In this document: positions 1-9,700 of the stretch, piece after piece
Numbering within the stretch: position 1 is the first letter of the stretch
Layout of the letters: each line of letters opens with the position of its first letter
Position numbers and translations under genes: made by a program
Notes under the pieces: generated by a model
The model's input: only the letters and a program-made list of their open reading frames with translations
Told to the model about the DNA's origin: nothing
Database searches by the model: none
NCBI RefSeq assembly: GCF_014651895.1
Contig: NZ_BMXT01000001.1
Coordinates: forward strand, 1,674,001 to 1,738,000
Origin: Rhodanobacter panaciterrae
Lineage (GTDB): Bacteria; Pseudomonadota; Gammaproteobacteria; Xanthomonadales; Rhodanobacteraceae
Direction: 5' to 3'
DNA: 64,000 nucleotides

Positions 1-1011
1 CAGCGCGATGCCGGCCGAACGCAGCAACGGATCGCTCGCCTCCACCGCGAACAGTTCCTCGATGCTGCGCCACTCGATCTCGAAATCGGTGCCGGCATGA
101 CCCATCACGCGGGTGGTCTTGAGGTGCAAAAAGGTCGGTCGGCGCGTCGTGCGGCAATGCTCCACCGCGCGCTGCACCTGCGCGTAGCCCTCGGCCAGAT
201 CGAGGCCGTCGGCGAAGAAATAATCGAGGTTGGAACGATGCTGGAAATTGCTGGCGACCCAGCCGCTCGGCGTTTTCACCGAGATGCCGATGCCGTTGTC
301 CTCGCACACGAACAACACCGGCGCAGGCAGCTTCTGGTACGCCGTCCACGCGGCGGTGTTGAACGCGGTCTGCGCGGTGGCATGGTTGCTGGAGGCGTCG
401 CCGAACGAGCAGATCGTGATCGAGTCATCAGGAATCGGCAGCTGATGACCGATCCGCCGTGCCTGCTCGATAGCCACAGCGGTACCGAGTGCCTTGGGCA
501 GGTGCGAGGCGATCGTCGAGGTCTGCGGCAATACCCACAACGGCTTGCTGCCCCACACCTTGTGACGACCGCCGGAAGCCGGATCGTCCTTGCTGGCGGC
601 AAAGCTCAGCGCCGAATCCATCACCGCATCCATGCCCGGCAACTTGCGGAAACGCTCGGCCATGAAACCGCCGCTGCGGTAATGCAGGAACGCCGGATCG
701 GTATGCCGCGTGAGCCGCGCCACCATCGCGTTGCCTTCGTGACCGGACGAACCGATCGTGTAGAACACCTTGTTCTGCACGCGCAGCACGCGCGCCATCA
801 GGTCGAGGTGACGCGAGATCAGCTGCGATTCCAACAGCTCACGAAAACCGCGTGCATCCAGTGCACTGCCCGGCAACACGGCTTCGTTGTCGCGCGGTGC
901 GGTGTGCACTTCGCCCTGCCACAACTGCACGAACTCGACGAAGTTCTGATCGACGATCTCGGCGCGGTTGAAGCCCTTGTGGCGGGCGCTGATGGCAAAC
1001 GGAATGGACAT
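1..1011 (-). CDS. 2-oxoacid (2-oxoisovalerate-type) dehydrogenase E1, partial
   Basis: The open frame runs off the left edge, so only the first 337 residues are visible, starting from the ATG at 1011. The visible part is the thiamine-diphosphate-binding alpha-like domain of a 2-oxoacid dehydrogenase E1. Supporting motifs are GSSGHEGN (about 88-94), a substrate-channel HYRSGG (110-115), and GDASSNHAT (204-212), which matches the GDG...N diphosphate/Mg motif of E1 alpha subunits. HLKTTRVMGHAGTD near the end fits the activation-loop region. In Xanthomonadales this protein is usually a single alpha-beta fusion of about 750 residues, so the beta-like half should lie outside the window. The GST gene ends 43 bp upstream on the same strand. 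The exact 2-oxoacid substrate cannot be read from this fragment. Confidence 0.85.
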   Translation of the reverse strand, partial: MSIPFAISARHKGFNRAEIVDQNFVEFVQLWQGEVHTAPRDNEAVLPGSALDARGFRELLESQLISRHLDLMARVLRVQNKVFYTIGSSGHEGNAMVARLTRHTDPAFLHYRSGGFMAERFRKLPGMDAVMDSALSFAASKDDPASGGRHKVWGSKPLWVLPQTSTIASHLPKALGTAVAIEQARRIGHQLPIPDDSITICSFGDASSNHATAQTAFNTAAWTAYQKLPAPVLFVCEDNGIGISVKTPSGWVASNFQHRSNLDYFFADGLDLAEGYAQVQRAVEHCRTTRRPTFLHLKTTRVMGHAGTDFEIEWRSIEELFAVEASDPLLRSAGIAL

Positions 1012-1054
1012 GGGCTCGGTATCGAAAAGTGGGAGATGGGGTTGTTGAACGATT

Positions 1055-1657
1055 TCAGCGCTGCATCGGGGTATGACCAGGCTGCGCCTGCACGCGAGCG
1101 AGCCAGGTACGGATATTCGGAAAATCGGCCAGTTCGAAGCCGCCGTCGCCGGCACAATGGGTATAGGCGTACAGCGCGATGTCAGCGATGCCGTAGTGCT
1201 CGCCGACGAACCACTCGCGCCCGGCCAGATGCTGCTCCATCACCGCCAGCACCTGCGCGCCTTTCTGCAACAACGCCGGCACTTCGGCCTGACGCGGATG
1301 CTCCGCCGGCAGCCAGCCGCGGATGAAGCGCGCCACCGCGATGCAAGGCTCATGACTGTACTGCTCGAAAAACAGCCACTGCAGCGTCTGTGCGCGCAAC
1401 CAGCTGTCGCTCGGCAGAAACGAGGTGCCTTCGGCGAGATAACACAGGATCGCATCGGACTCGGCCAGCCGGCGGCCATCGTCCAGTTCCAGCAAGGGCA
1501 CCTTGCCGTTCGGGTTCTTCGCGAGATAGTCGGGCGTGCGTGTCTCACCATGCGCACTGTCCACATCGACCCAGTGGTACTCCCGACCGAGCTGATCGAG
1601 CAGCAACTGCAGCTTGTAGCAGTTACCGGAAGCGCGCATGCCATAGATAGTCAGCAT
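1055..1657 (-). CDS. Glutathione S-transferase family protein
   Basis: A 200-residue protein with the thioredoxin-like N-terminal domain of GSTs: it opens MLTIYGMRASGNCYK, and the glutathione-contacting NPNGKVPLLEL and LAESDAILCYLAE stretches follow at about 45-75. The remainder is an alpha-helical C-terminal domain. Cytosolic GSTs conjugate glutathione to electrophiles or act as peroxidases; the substrate is unknown. The in-frame GTG at 1666 and ATG at 1663 are possible starts, but the ATG at 1657 gives the usual family N-terminus and a GAG at suitable spacing. The GNAT gene stops 9 bp upstream, so the pair is probably translated from one message. Confidence 0.88.
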   Translation of the reverse strand: MLTIYGMRASGNCYKLQLLLDQLGREYHWVDVDSAHGETRTPDYLAKNPNGKVPLLELDDGRRLAESDAILCYLAEGTSFLPSDSWLRAQTLQWLFFEQYSHEPCIAVARFIRGWLPAEHPRQAEVPALLQKGAQVLAVMEQHLAGREWFVGEHYGIADIALYAYTHCAGDGGFELADFPNIRTWLARVQAQPGHTPMQR

Positions 1658-1666
1658 CGTCATCAC

Positions 1667-2209
1667 TCAGCGTGGCCGCGCACGCCATTGCTCGCGCGTC
1701 TGCACCCAGATCTCGGTGGGCGAATCCTCGTACGGAGCGGGCAGCTTGCCCGGGCCGCGGCAGGTCGAGCCGAGCCGTTTCGCCAGCACCTGCGAAGCGT
1801 GGTTGTCGGGATGGATCGAGTGGATCATCTCGCTCCATCCCAGCTGGTCGAAGGTCCAGTTGATCGCCGCGATGCAGCCTTCCAGCGCGTAGCCATTGCC
1901 CCACGCCGCACGTGCCAGACCCCAGCCCACTTCGGTGCCGGGCCAGTCGACCGGATGCCATGGTCCGAGGCGGCCGATCCATTGACCACTGCTTTTCTCG
2001 ATCACCGAGAACATCGCGAAACCCTGCATCGACCAGGCGCCGGCCATGCTCAGAAACCCGCGCCAAGCGGCGGCGCGACTCTGTTGGCCGCCGATGAAGT
2101 GCGCAGCCTCAGCATCCGCCATGTTGGCCGCGTAGGCGTCGAAATCCTCCACTCGGGTGGGACGGAGGATCAGGCGATCGGTCTCGATGCGCAGCGAATC
2201 GGAATCCAT
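1667..2209 (-). CDS. GNAT-family (RimJ/RimL-like) N-acetyltransferase
   Basis: A 180-residue protein with the RimJ/RimL-type start ETDRLILRP and the acetyl-CoA-binding segment EVGWGLARAAWGNGYALEG (about 92-110). This is the Q/R-x-x-G-x-G/A region in this subfamily. The later SIHPDNHASQVLAKRLG motif is the usual 'N-x-x-S-x-x-x-x-x-k-l-G' helix. It would transfer acetyl groups to an amine of a protein or small molecule; the substrate is not evident. It starts 17 bp after the glutaryl-CoA dehydrogenase stop and ends 9 bp before the GST start, so it sits in a minus-strand run of three or four genes. Confidence 0.85.
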   Translation of the reverse strand: MDSDSLRIETDRLILRPTRVEDFDAYAANMADAEAAHFIGGQQSRAAAWRGFLSMAGAWSMQGFAMFSVIEKSSGQWIGRLGPWHPVDWPGTEVGWGLARAAWGNGYALEGCIAAINWTFDQLGWSEMIHSIHPDNHASQVLAKRLGSTCRGPGKLPAPYEDSPTEIWVQTREQWRARPR

Positions 2210-2226
2210 GTGCGCGACGCTCCGCT

Positions 2227-3396
2227 TCAGAATGCGTTGATGCCGGTCAGCTCGCGGCCGACCACCAACTCGTGCACGGTCTCGGTGCCTTCATAGGTGA
2301 TCACCGATTCCAGGTTCAGCGCATGGCGGATCGCGCCATGTTCGGTGGTGATGCCGGCGGCGCCGAGGATGTCGCGGCACTGGCGCGCGATATCGATCGC
2401 CATGCGGCAGTTGTTCCACTTCGCCAGCGAGACCTGGGTCGGCTGCATCTTGCCGGCATCCTTCAGGCGACCGAGCTGCAGCGATATCAGTTGCGCGCCA
2501 GTGATGCGACGGGCCATGTCAGCCATCTTCAGCTGCACCGCCTGGTTGGACGCGAGCGGACGACCGAACAGGATGCGCTCCTTGGTGTAATCGAGCACTT
2601 CCTTCAGGCAGGCCTGGGCAGCGCCGATCGGGCCCCAGGTGATGCCATAACGCGCCTGGGTGAGGCAGCCCAGCGGCCCCTTCAGGCCCTTCACGTTCGG
2701 CAGCCGCGCGCTGTCCGGCACGCGCACGTTGTCGAAGAACAGCGCGCTGGTGACCGAGGCGCGCAAGCTCATCTTCTTGTGGATTTCCTGTGCCTTGAAG
2801 CCGGCGCTGTCGGTCGGCACCACGAAGCCCTGGATGCCGTCCTCGGTCTGCGCCCACACGATCGCGATGTGCGCGAGGTTGCCGTTGGTAATCCACATCT
2901 TGGCGCCGTTGATGATCCAGTCGCCGCCGTCCTTCTTGGCATTGGTCTTCATGTTGGCCGGATCGGAGCCGCCGTGCGGTTCAGTCAGGCCGAAGCAGCC
3001 GATCACTTCGCCGGCCGACATCTGCGGCAGGTAGTGCTTCTTCTGCTCTTCGCTGCCGTAGGCGTAGATCGGATACATGCACAGCGAGCTCTGCACCGAG
3101 GCGAAGCTGCGCAGGCCCGAATCGCCGCGCTCCAGTTCCTGGCAGATCAGGCCGTAGCTGACCCCGTTCATGCCGGCGCCGCCGTACTCCTCGGGAATCG
3201 TCGCGCCGAGCAGGCCGAGACCGGCGATCTCCGGAATCAGCTCCGTCGGGAAACGCCCCTGGTCGAAGCAGTCGCCGATGATCGGAAGTACGCGTTCGTC
3301 GACGAAACGGCCAACCGAGTCCTGCACCATGCGCTCCTCGTCGGAGAGCAGCGAGCGGACATCGTACAGATCGAGCGGATTCAGACTGACAGCCAT
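2227..3396 (-). CDS. gcdH: Glutaryl-CoA dehydrogenase (acyl-CoA dehydrogenase family)
   Basis: 389 residues of the FAD-dependent acyl-CoA dehydrogenase fold. Features include CFGLTEPHGGSDPANM (FAD/substrate binding), WITNG, and the glutaryl-CoA dehydrogenase-like RYGITWGPIGAAQ arginine region. The C-terminal ITYEGTETVHELVVGR places the catalytic base at about Glu369. GcdH oxidises and decarboxylates glutaryl-CoA to crotonyl-CoA in lysine, tryptophan and aromatic catabolism. The ATG at 3396 is preferred over the upstream in-frame start at 3456 because a GGAGC Shine-Dalgarno precedes it and the protein then begins at the normal family N-terminus. It is the first gene of a minus-strand group with the GNAT and GST genes. 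Confidence 0.92.
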   Translation of the reverse strand: MAVSLNPLDLYDVRSLLSDEERMVQDSVGRFVDERVLPIIGDCFDQGRFPTELIPEIAGLGLLGATIPEEYGGAGMNGVSYGLICQELERGDSGLRSFASVQSSLCMYPIYAYGSEEQKKHYLPQMSAGEVIGCFGLTEPHGGSDPANMKTNAKKDGGDWIINGAKMWITNGNLAHIAIVWAQTEDGIQGFVVPTDSAGFKAQEIHKKMSLRASVTSALFFDNVRVPDSARLPNVKGLKGPLGCLTQARYGITWGPIGAAQACLKEVLDYTKERILFGRPLASNQAVQLKMADMARRITGAQLISLQLGRLKDAGKMQPTQVSLAKWNNCRMAIDIARQCRDILGAAGITTEHGAIRHALNLESVITYEGTETVHELVVGRELTGINAF

Positions 3397-3512
3397 GGAA
3401 GCTCCGGAGACGGGCGCGTAAAAACCGTTATTGTAGCGCGGGACCCGAGGACGCACAGGACCAAGTGTGGCGATTCCGGCATCCCCCGCCCATCCCCAAG
3501 TACCGGAAATTC

Positions 3513-4391
3513 ATGTTCAAAGGTGTACTTCTCGGCTTCATGGCATTCGCGGCCTATGCCCTCAGCGACGCCTTCGTGAAGTCGCTGAAAGGCTCGCTGC
3601 CGGCTTACGAGGCCGTGTTCTTTGGCGCCACGCTGGGGTTGTTCGCGCTGCCGTTCATCAAGACCCGCGGCGACCGCTGGCGCGAAGTGCTGGTCGCCCA
3701 GCGCCCCGGCCTGTACCTGGTGCGCGCCGTGGCCGGTGCCGTGGGCAGCATCGCCGCCGTGATCGCCTTCACTGCGCTGCCGATGGCCGAGGCATTTGCG
3801 CTGATCTTCCTGTTGCCGATCTTCGTGACCATCCTGTCCGTGGTGCTGCTGAAGGAACACGTCGGCTGGCGTCGCTGGTCGGCGGTGGTGGCCGGTTTCA
3901 TCGGAGTGCTGGTGGTGCTGCGTCCGGGTTTCCGCGCGCTCGGCATCGGTCACCTGGCCGCCGCCATCTGCGCGCTCGCCGGCGCCGTCTCGATGATCGC
4001 CCTGCGCGTGGCCGGCCCGCATGAGAAGCGCATCACCTTGTACAGCGCCGGCGTGATCGGCCCGATGCTGCTCACCGGCGTGCTGATGCTTGCCGATTTC
4101 CACTGGCCAGACATGCATGAGTGGCTGCTCCTGCTCGGCTACGGCCTGCTAGCGGCGCTCGCCGCTGTGCTGTTGATGCTGGCCACGCAGAAAGCCCCAG
4201 CCAACCACGTCGCGCCGACCCAGTACAGCCAGATGCTGTGGGCCGTGTTCCTGGGTTACGTGCTGTTCCACGACCAGCTCGACTGGCCGATGGCCGTCGG
4301 CATCGCGATCATTCTTGGCGCCGGGCTGTTTACCCTGGTGCGCGAAGAACAGGTCACCCTGTGGTGGAAGCGGGCCCGGATGATCCTGTAA
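3513..4391 (+). CDS. EamA/DMT-family inner-membrane transporter
   Basis: A 292-residue polytopic membrane protein with two tandem EamA repeats, about ten hydrophobic helices in all. Repeat one begins MFKGVLLGFMAFAAYALSD. Both repeats end in a typical hydrophobic segment (FVTILSVVLLKEHVGWRRW at about 106-124, and near the C-terminus VLFHDQLDWPMAVGIAII). The family exports small metabolites such as amino acids, nucleosides or toxic analogues; the cargo here is unknown. The ATG at 3513 is chosen because upstream in-frame residues are Arg/Pro-rich and not membrane-like. It is divergent from gcdH and convergent with the VOC gene. Confidence 0.88.
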   Translation: MFKGVLLGFMAFAAYALSDAFVKSLKGSLPAYEAVFFGATLGLFALPFIKTRGDRWREVLVAQRPGLYLVRAVAGAVGSIAAVIAFTALPMAEAFALIFLLPIFVTILSVVLLKEHVGWRRWSAVVAGFIGVLVVLRPGFRALGIGHLAAAICALAGAVSMIALRVAGPHEKRITLYSAGVIGPMLLTGVLMLADFHWPDMHEWLLLLGYGLLAALAAVLLMLATQKAPANHVAPTQYSQMLWAVFLGYVLFHDQLDWPMAVGIAIILGAGLFTLVREEQVTLWWKRARMIL

Positions 4392-4446
4392 CAAATCCAT
4401 CGAAGTCGTCGACTCGCGGCTCGATGCGATGACCTGGCCTGGCGAA

Positions 4447-4821
4447 TCAGTCCTTCGGCGAAATCATCTGCCCGATCATCAGACGGTGGCCATCCGTTGT
4501 CCTGATCCCGAACTCGCGCATGCCCCATGGCTTGTCTTCGATCCCGCCCAGACACTCGGCATCACGCGCCTTGCACTGCGCATACCAGGCATCCGCATCG
4601 TCGACCCGCAGGTAGGCGAAATAACTGTGGCAACCGAGCTCGGCCGGTGGCAGGTCGTCGGGGCATTCGCCCAGCATGATCATGCAGTTGTCCCGGCACA
4701 CAAAGATCCAGCCCGGTGGCTCGGCGACGATGCGAAAATCCAGCACGTCGACATAAAACGCTGCCGAAACGCGTACGTCGTGAACCGCCAGCACGTAATG
4801 GTTCTGCAGGATCGTGGTCAT
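4447..4821 (-). CDS. VOC (glyoxalase/bleomycin-resistance fold) protein
   Basis: A 124-residue single-module vicinal-oxygen-chelate protein. It starts MTTILQNHYVLAVHDV and has the typical FYVDVLDFRIV helix-strand and a C-terminal EFGIRTTDGHRLMIGQ strand carrying the usual acidic or His ligands. Such proteins are small metalloenzymes or binding proteins; no substrate can be assigned. The ATG at 4821 follows a GAGGT Shine-Dalgarno; the longer reading to 4839 would need a TTG start. It lies downstream of the 5'-nucleotidase on the same strand. Confidence 0.8.
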   Translation of the reverse strand: MTTILQNHYVLAVHDVRVSAAFYVDVLDFRIVAEPPGWIFVCRDNCMIMLGECPDDLPPAELGCHSYFAYLRVDDADAWYAQCKARDAECLGGIEDKPWGMREFGIRTTDGHRLMIGQMISPKD

Positions 4822-4882
4822 GTGGTGACCTCGGATCAATGCCGCGAACAGTTCAGCGCGTAGCTCGGACTCATCCGTGCGC

Positions 4883-5830
4883 TCACCGATTGCTCACTCC
4901 ATGCGGCACATGCCCCGTCGCCACATGCTTGCGCGCCGACTCCACGTTCGCCGGTGAGTCGTCGAAGAAGATATCGGCGCCGAACGCATCGAGAAACGGC
5001 CCCTTGTCGCGGCCACCGAGGAACAACGCCTCGTCGATGCGCACGCCCCACTTGCGCAGGGTGAGGATCACCCGCTTGTGCGCGGGCGCGGAACGCGCGG
5101 TGACCAGCGCGGTACGGATCGGTGAGTTCTCGGCCGGGAATGCCGCCTGCAGCCGATGCAAGGCGGTGAGAAAGCCACGGAACGGGCCGACCGACAGTGG
5201 TTCGGCGGCGTGTTCGGTTTCGCTGCGATGGAATGCTTCGAGTCCTTCCTCGCGCGACACGCGCTCGCCCTCGTCACCGAAGATCACCGCATCGCCGTCG
5301 AACGCGATGCGCAGTTGCTCGCTGGCGCGTGGCGGCGCTGTGCTGGGCAGGATCGTCGCGGCCGCCACACCGGCGGCGAGCGCGCGGCCGACGTCCTCTG
5401 CATTGGCGGAAAGGAAGAGGTCGGCCTTGAACGGCGCGATGTAGTCGGAGGTCGGTGCGCCGCTGGTGAACGCGGCGCGGCTGATCTCCAGTCCGTAGTG
5501 CTGGATCGCGTTGAAGATCCGCAGGCCGGTGTCGCCGGAGTTGCGCGACAGCAGGATCACCTCGACCGGTGGCACGTCGCCGGCCAGCTTGTTGAGTCCC
5601 AGCAGCTTCTGCACCAGCGGGAACGCCACGCCGGGTTTCAGGATTTCGTTCTCGTGATCGATCTGGAACGAGCGATAGGCGTCGAGGCCATCGCGCTCGA
5701 ACAGCGCATGGCTGTCGCCGAGGTCGAACAACGCACGCGAGGAGATCGCAACCACCAACCGCTGATCGCCAGCAGCGGCTGGATCTTGAGCGTCGGCAGA
5801 TGAGTTCAGCTTGTTCACAGGTAGTGTCAC
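4883..5830 (-). CDS. Cytosolic 5'-nucleotidase (NT5C1-like, HAD fold)
   Basis: A 315-residue protein matching the 5'-nucleotidase family that resembles eukaryotic cytosolic NT5C1. Seen are AISSRALFDLGDSHALFE near the N-terminus, VILLSRNSGDTGLRIFNA, the HAD-type aspartate strand IAFDGDAVIFGDEGERVS (about 174-191) and a late FFDDSPANVESA loop. The expected reaction is dephosphorylation of (d)NMPs in the cytoplasm. The start is uncertain: GTG at 5830 gives the full reading but has no strong Shine-Dalgarno, and a second GTG lies 12 bp inside. The NAD kinase gene lies 50 bp upstream on the same strand, so co-transcription is likely. Confidence 0.85.
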   Translation of the reverse strand: MTLPVNKLNSSADAQDPAAAGDQRLVVAISSRALFDLGDSHALFERDGLDAYRSFQIDHENEILKPGVAFPLVQKLLGLNKLAGDVPPVEVILLSRNSGDTGLRIFNAIQHYGLEISRAAFTSGAPTSDYIAPFKADLFLSANAEDVGRALAAGVAAATILPSTAPPRASEQLRIAFDGDAVIFGDEGERVSREEGLEAFHRSETEHAAEPLSVGPFRGFLTALHRLQAAFPAENSPIRTALVTARSAPAHKRVILTLRKWGVRIDEALFLGGRDKGPFLDAFGADIFFDDSPANVESARKHVATGHVPHGVSNR

Positions 5831-5880
5831 ATGCGGATCGTTGATGGATCGTTGCCGATCAATCTAGCACGCAGCCAATT

Positions 5881-6642
5881 TCATTCCGCCGCGAACTGCT
5901 CATCAAGAATGCGCTGCTCGAGGTTGTGCTCAGGATCGAACAGCAGGCGCACGCCCTGCCCACCGGACTGTCTGATCGATACCGTTTGCACGTCACGCAC
6001 TTCGTGAAAGTCGGCGGTCGCACTGACCGGGCGCTTGGCCGGATCGAGCACGCGCAGGATCACTTCGGTGCGATGCGGCAAGATCGCGCCGCGCCAGCGG
6101 CGCGGGCGAAACGGGCTGATCGGGGTGAGCGCCAGCACGTTCGCGTCCAGCGGCAGGATCGGCCCGTGCGCGGACAGGTTGTACGCGGTGGAGCCGGCCG
6201 GCGTGGACACGAGGATGCCATCGCAGACCAGGGTCGCCAGTTTCACGGTGTCGTTGAGCTGCACTTCGAGATGGGCCGCTTGGTTGCTCTGGCGCAGTAA
6301 CGACACCTCGTTGAAGGCCAGTGCCGTGTGCTCGTTGCCGGCCGCATCGGTGACCTGCATCTGCAGTGGGAACAACGACGCCGTATGCGCGCGTGCGACT
6401 CGCTCCGGCAAGCCGTCGAGCTTGTGCTTGTTCATCAAAAAACCGACCCGGCCCAGCTTCATGCCGTAAACCGGCACTTCCAGGGCCCGGTACGCATGCA
6501 GGGTGCGCAGCATGAAACCGTCGCCGCCCAGCGCCACGATCAACTCGGCCTGCTCCGGTGGCACATCACCGTAGCGGTCCACCAGTTTGCGCCGCGCCTG
6601 CTGGGCGACGCTGGTATCGCTGGCGACGAAGGCAAAGCGCAT
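5881..6642 (-). CDS. nadK: NAD kinase
   Basis: A 253-residue NAD kinase that phosphorylates NAD to NADP. The diagnostic GGDG motif is at 39-42 ([16 protein letters not shown]), followed by [11 protein letters not shown] and the Gly-rich [17 protein letters not shown] segment that binds the nicotinamide nucleotide. It is somewhat shorter than the E. coli enzyme but has all the family blocks. It lies 105 bp downstream of the NAD-glutamate dehydrogenase, with a possible terminator hairpin between them. Confidence 0.93.
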   Translation of the reverse strand: MRFAFVASDTSVAQQARRKLVDRYGDVPPEQAELIVALGGDGFMLRTLHAYRALEVPVYGMKLGRVGFLMNKHKLDGLPERVARAHTASLFPLQMQVTDAAGNEHTALAFNEVSLLRQSNQAAHLEVQLNDTVKLATLVCDGILVSTPAGSTAYNLSAHGPILPLDANVLALTPISPFRPRRWRGAILPHRTEVILRVLDPAKRPVSATADFHEVRDVQTVSIRQSGGQGVRLLFDPEHNLEQRILDEQFAAE

Positions 6643-6682
6643 GCGCGAGGATCCGTGGCGAAGGTCAGCCGAGATTACACAG

Positions 6683-6722
6683 CATGAAGGCGCAAGACCA
6701 TGTCTGATCCTGCGCCTTCATG
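6683..6722 (-). terminator. Possible terminator after NAD-glutamate dehydrogenase
   Basis: A perfect 12-bp inverted repeat (CATGAAGGCGCA at 6683-6694 and its complement at 6711-6722) with a 16-nt loop lies just past the glutamate dehydrogenase stop. No clear T-run follows in the minus direction, so it may be a weak or Rho-assisted terminator, or a processing hairpin. Confidence 0.4.
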
Positions 6723-6747
6723 GTTCACACCCTCAACCCGCGTTGGC

Positions 6748-9700
6748 TCAGTTCACCGGCACCTGCGCCAGCTGGGCCAACCGGCGTACCGCGACCGAGG
6801 CGATCGGGTAGTCGGCGTTCTGGGTGAGGATTTCCGCCAGCATGCTGCGGGTGTACTGCAGCGTGGCATCGTCGCGCTGCAGCCACGCCTGCACCGGCGA
6901 GATGTCCTTGCGTTCGCCGGTCAGGCTCAGCACCTGCAGGGCCAACGCGCGGTGCTGGTGGTTGAGTTCATCCAGCAGCGAGCCGCGGGCCTGTGCGTGC
7001 CAATGACCTTCGACCGGCAGCACCTCGATCTGGCTGCGCAGCCATTCCAGATCAAGCGCTTCGCCCAGTTCGAAGAACACCGAAGCCACCTTCTCCATCG
7101 GCTGACCGCTCTGCTGCGCCACTTCAGCCATGTCCAGCGCGGCGCGCAGCTCCGGCAAGCGGGCCAGCCGCAGCGCCAGGTCGGCGGGCAGGTCGAGACC
7201 TTCCCACTTCTCCTGGGTGCATGAGAAATCACCCTTGCCGGTCGGCGTCAACACGTCCGGCAACGCCTTGCGCAGGGCCGACACGCCCGCCTGATAGCGC
7301 TCGACGTTGGCGGCGATGTCCAGCGAACCACCCGGACGATTCAGCAGCCAGCGGGTCAGATGACGCAGCAGCGACCAGACCTGCTTGATCGCGTCGAGCT
7401 GGGTGTCCTCGGCGACCTTGCTGTCGAGCGCTTCGATCTGCGTCCACAGCTCGCGCGCCTCGATGATCTCGCGCGCCGCGGTATACGCCTTGGCGATCGC
7501 CGCCGGACCCTGGCCGGTATCTTCCTGCATGCGCATCATGAAGGTGGCGCCCATGCGGTTGATCGTCGAGTTGGTCACCGCAGTGGCGATGATCTCGCGC
7601 TTGAGGCGATGGCGCTGCATGTGCTCGGCGTACTTCACGTGCAACGGCTCCGGGAAGTAACGCACCAGCTCCTTGGACAGGTACGGGTCTTCCGGCACGT
7701 CGGAATCCAGCAGCTGCTGGAACAGGCGCATCTTGTCGTACGACAGCAGCACCGCCAGCTCCGGCCGGGTCAGGCCCAGACCGCGCGTCTTGCGCTCGGT
7801 CAGCTCGGCTTCGGACGGCAGGTTCTCGACCTGGCGATCCAGCGTGCCTTCGGCTTCCAGCGTGCGGATGAAATGCGCCATCGAACCGAGGCGGCTCACC
7901 GACTGGTGCTCCATCAGGGTGATCGCCTGGTTCTGCCGGTAGTTGTCCCACAGCACCAGTTGGCCGACCTCGTCGGTCATCGCAGCGAGCTGGGTGTTGC
8001 GCGCATCGAAGCTCAGCTCACCACGCTGCACCGCATCGTTCAGCAGGATCTTGATGTTCACCTCGTGATCGGAGGTATCCACGCCGGCAGAGTTGTCGAT
8101 GAAGTCGGTGTTGAGCAGCACACCGTGCTGTGCTGCCTCGATGCGGCCCTTCTGGGTCATGCCCAGGTTGCCGCCCTCACCGACGATCTTGCAGCGCAGC
8201 TCGCCGCCGTTGACGCGCAGTGCGTTGTTGGCGCGATCGCCTACATCGGCATGCGTCTCGGCAGTCGACTTCACGTAGGTACCGATACCGCCGTTCCACA
8301 GCAGGTCGACCGGCGCCTTGAGGATCGCGCTGAGCAGGTCGGTCGGCGCCAGCTGCGTCACCTCGGGCTTGAGGCCCAGCACCGCGCGCACTTCCGGCGA
8401 GATCGGGATCGACTTGGCGCTGCGCGGGTAGATGCCACCGCCGGCGGAGATCAGCGACTTGTCGTAATCGTCCCAGCTCGAACGCGGCAGCTTGAACATG
8501 CGCGCGCGCTCGGCGAACGAACGTGCGGTATCCGGATTCGGATCGAGGAACACATGACGATGATCGAACGCGGCCAGCAGTCGGGTGTGCTCGGACAGCA
8601 GCATGCCGTTGCCGAACACGTCGCCGGACATGTCGCCGATACCGACGCAGGTGAAGTCCTGCGTCTGGCAATCGCGGTTGAGCGAACGGAAGTGGCGCTT
8701 GACCGACTCCCACGCGCCGCGCGCGGTGATGCCCATGCCCTTGTGGTCGTAGCCGTGCGAGCCGCCGGAAGCGAACGCATCGCCGAGCCAGTAGTTGTGC
8801 TCGATCGAGATCGCGTTGGCAATGTCGGAGAATGTGGCGGTGCCCTTGTCGGCAGCGACGACCAGGTAGGGATCGTCCGCATCGTGGCGCACCACGTCGA
8901 GCGGGTTCACCACCTTGCCTTCGACCAGATTGTCGGTGATGTCGAGCAGGCCGCTGATGAACAGGCGGTAGCAGGCAATGCCCTCGGCCAGCTGCGCATC
9001 GCGATCACCCCCGACCGGCGCCTTCTTGACGAAGAAGCCACCCTTGGAGCCAACCGGCACGATCACCGTGTTCTTGACCATCTGCGCCTTGACCAGGCCC
9101 AGCACCTCGGTACGGAAATCCTCGCGACGATCGGACCAGCGCAGACCGCCACGCGCCACCGCACCGAAGCGCAGGTGGATGCCTTCGACGCGCGGTGCGC
9201 AGACCCAGATCTCGCGGTACGGCACCGGCTTGGGCAGCTCGGGCACCATGTGCGAGTCAAGCTTGTAGCTGATGTAGTCGCGATACGCGCCGTCCCACTT
9301 CTGGAAGAAGCTGGTGCGCAGGGTGCCGCGAATCAGCCCCACGAAGCTGCGCAGGATGCGGTCCTCGTCGAGGCTGGCGACGTTCTCCAGCAGCACGCCG
9401 ATCGCGCTCTCGACGATCTGGATCTGCTCGTCGCGCGGCTTGGACAACGCCGCGCTCAGACCATCGATCAGCGCCGGCTGCGCAGCCTGCACATTGGCCG
9501 GGATCAGCGCCTGCATCTCGGCCGCAAGGGTGGCGCCCGCCGCCTTCAATTCGTCCGCGGACAACGCCTCGCGGCGCGGATCGAACTTGGCCAGGAACAG
9601 CTCCACCAGCAGTCCGGCGACCGCCGGATAACGGTTGAGGGTTTCTTCCATGTAGGTCTGCGAGAACGTGGCACCGGTCTGCAGCAGGTACTTGCAGTAA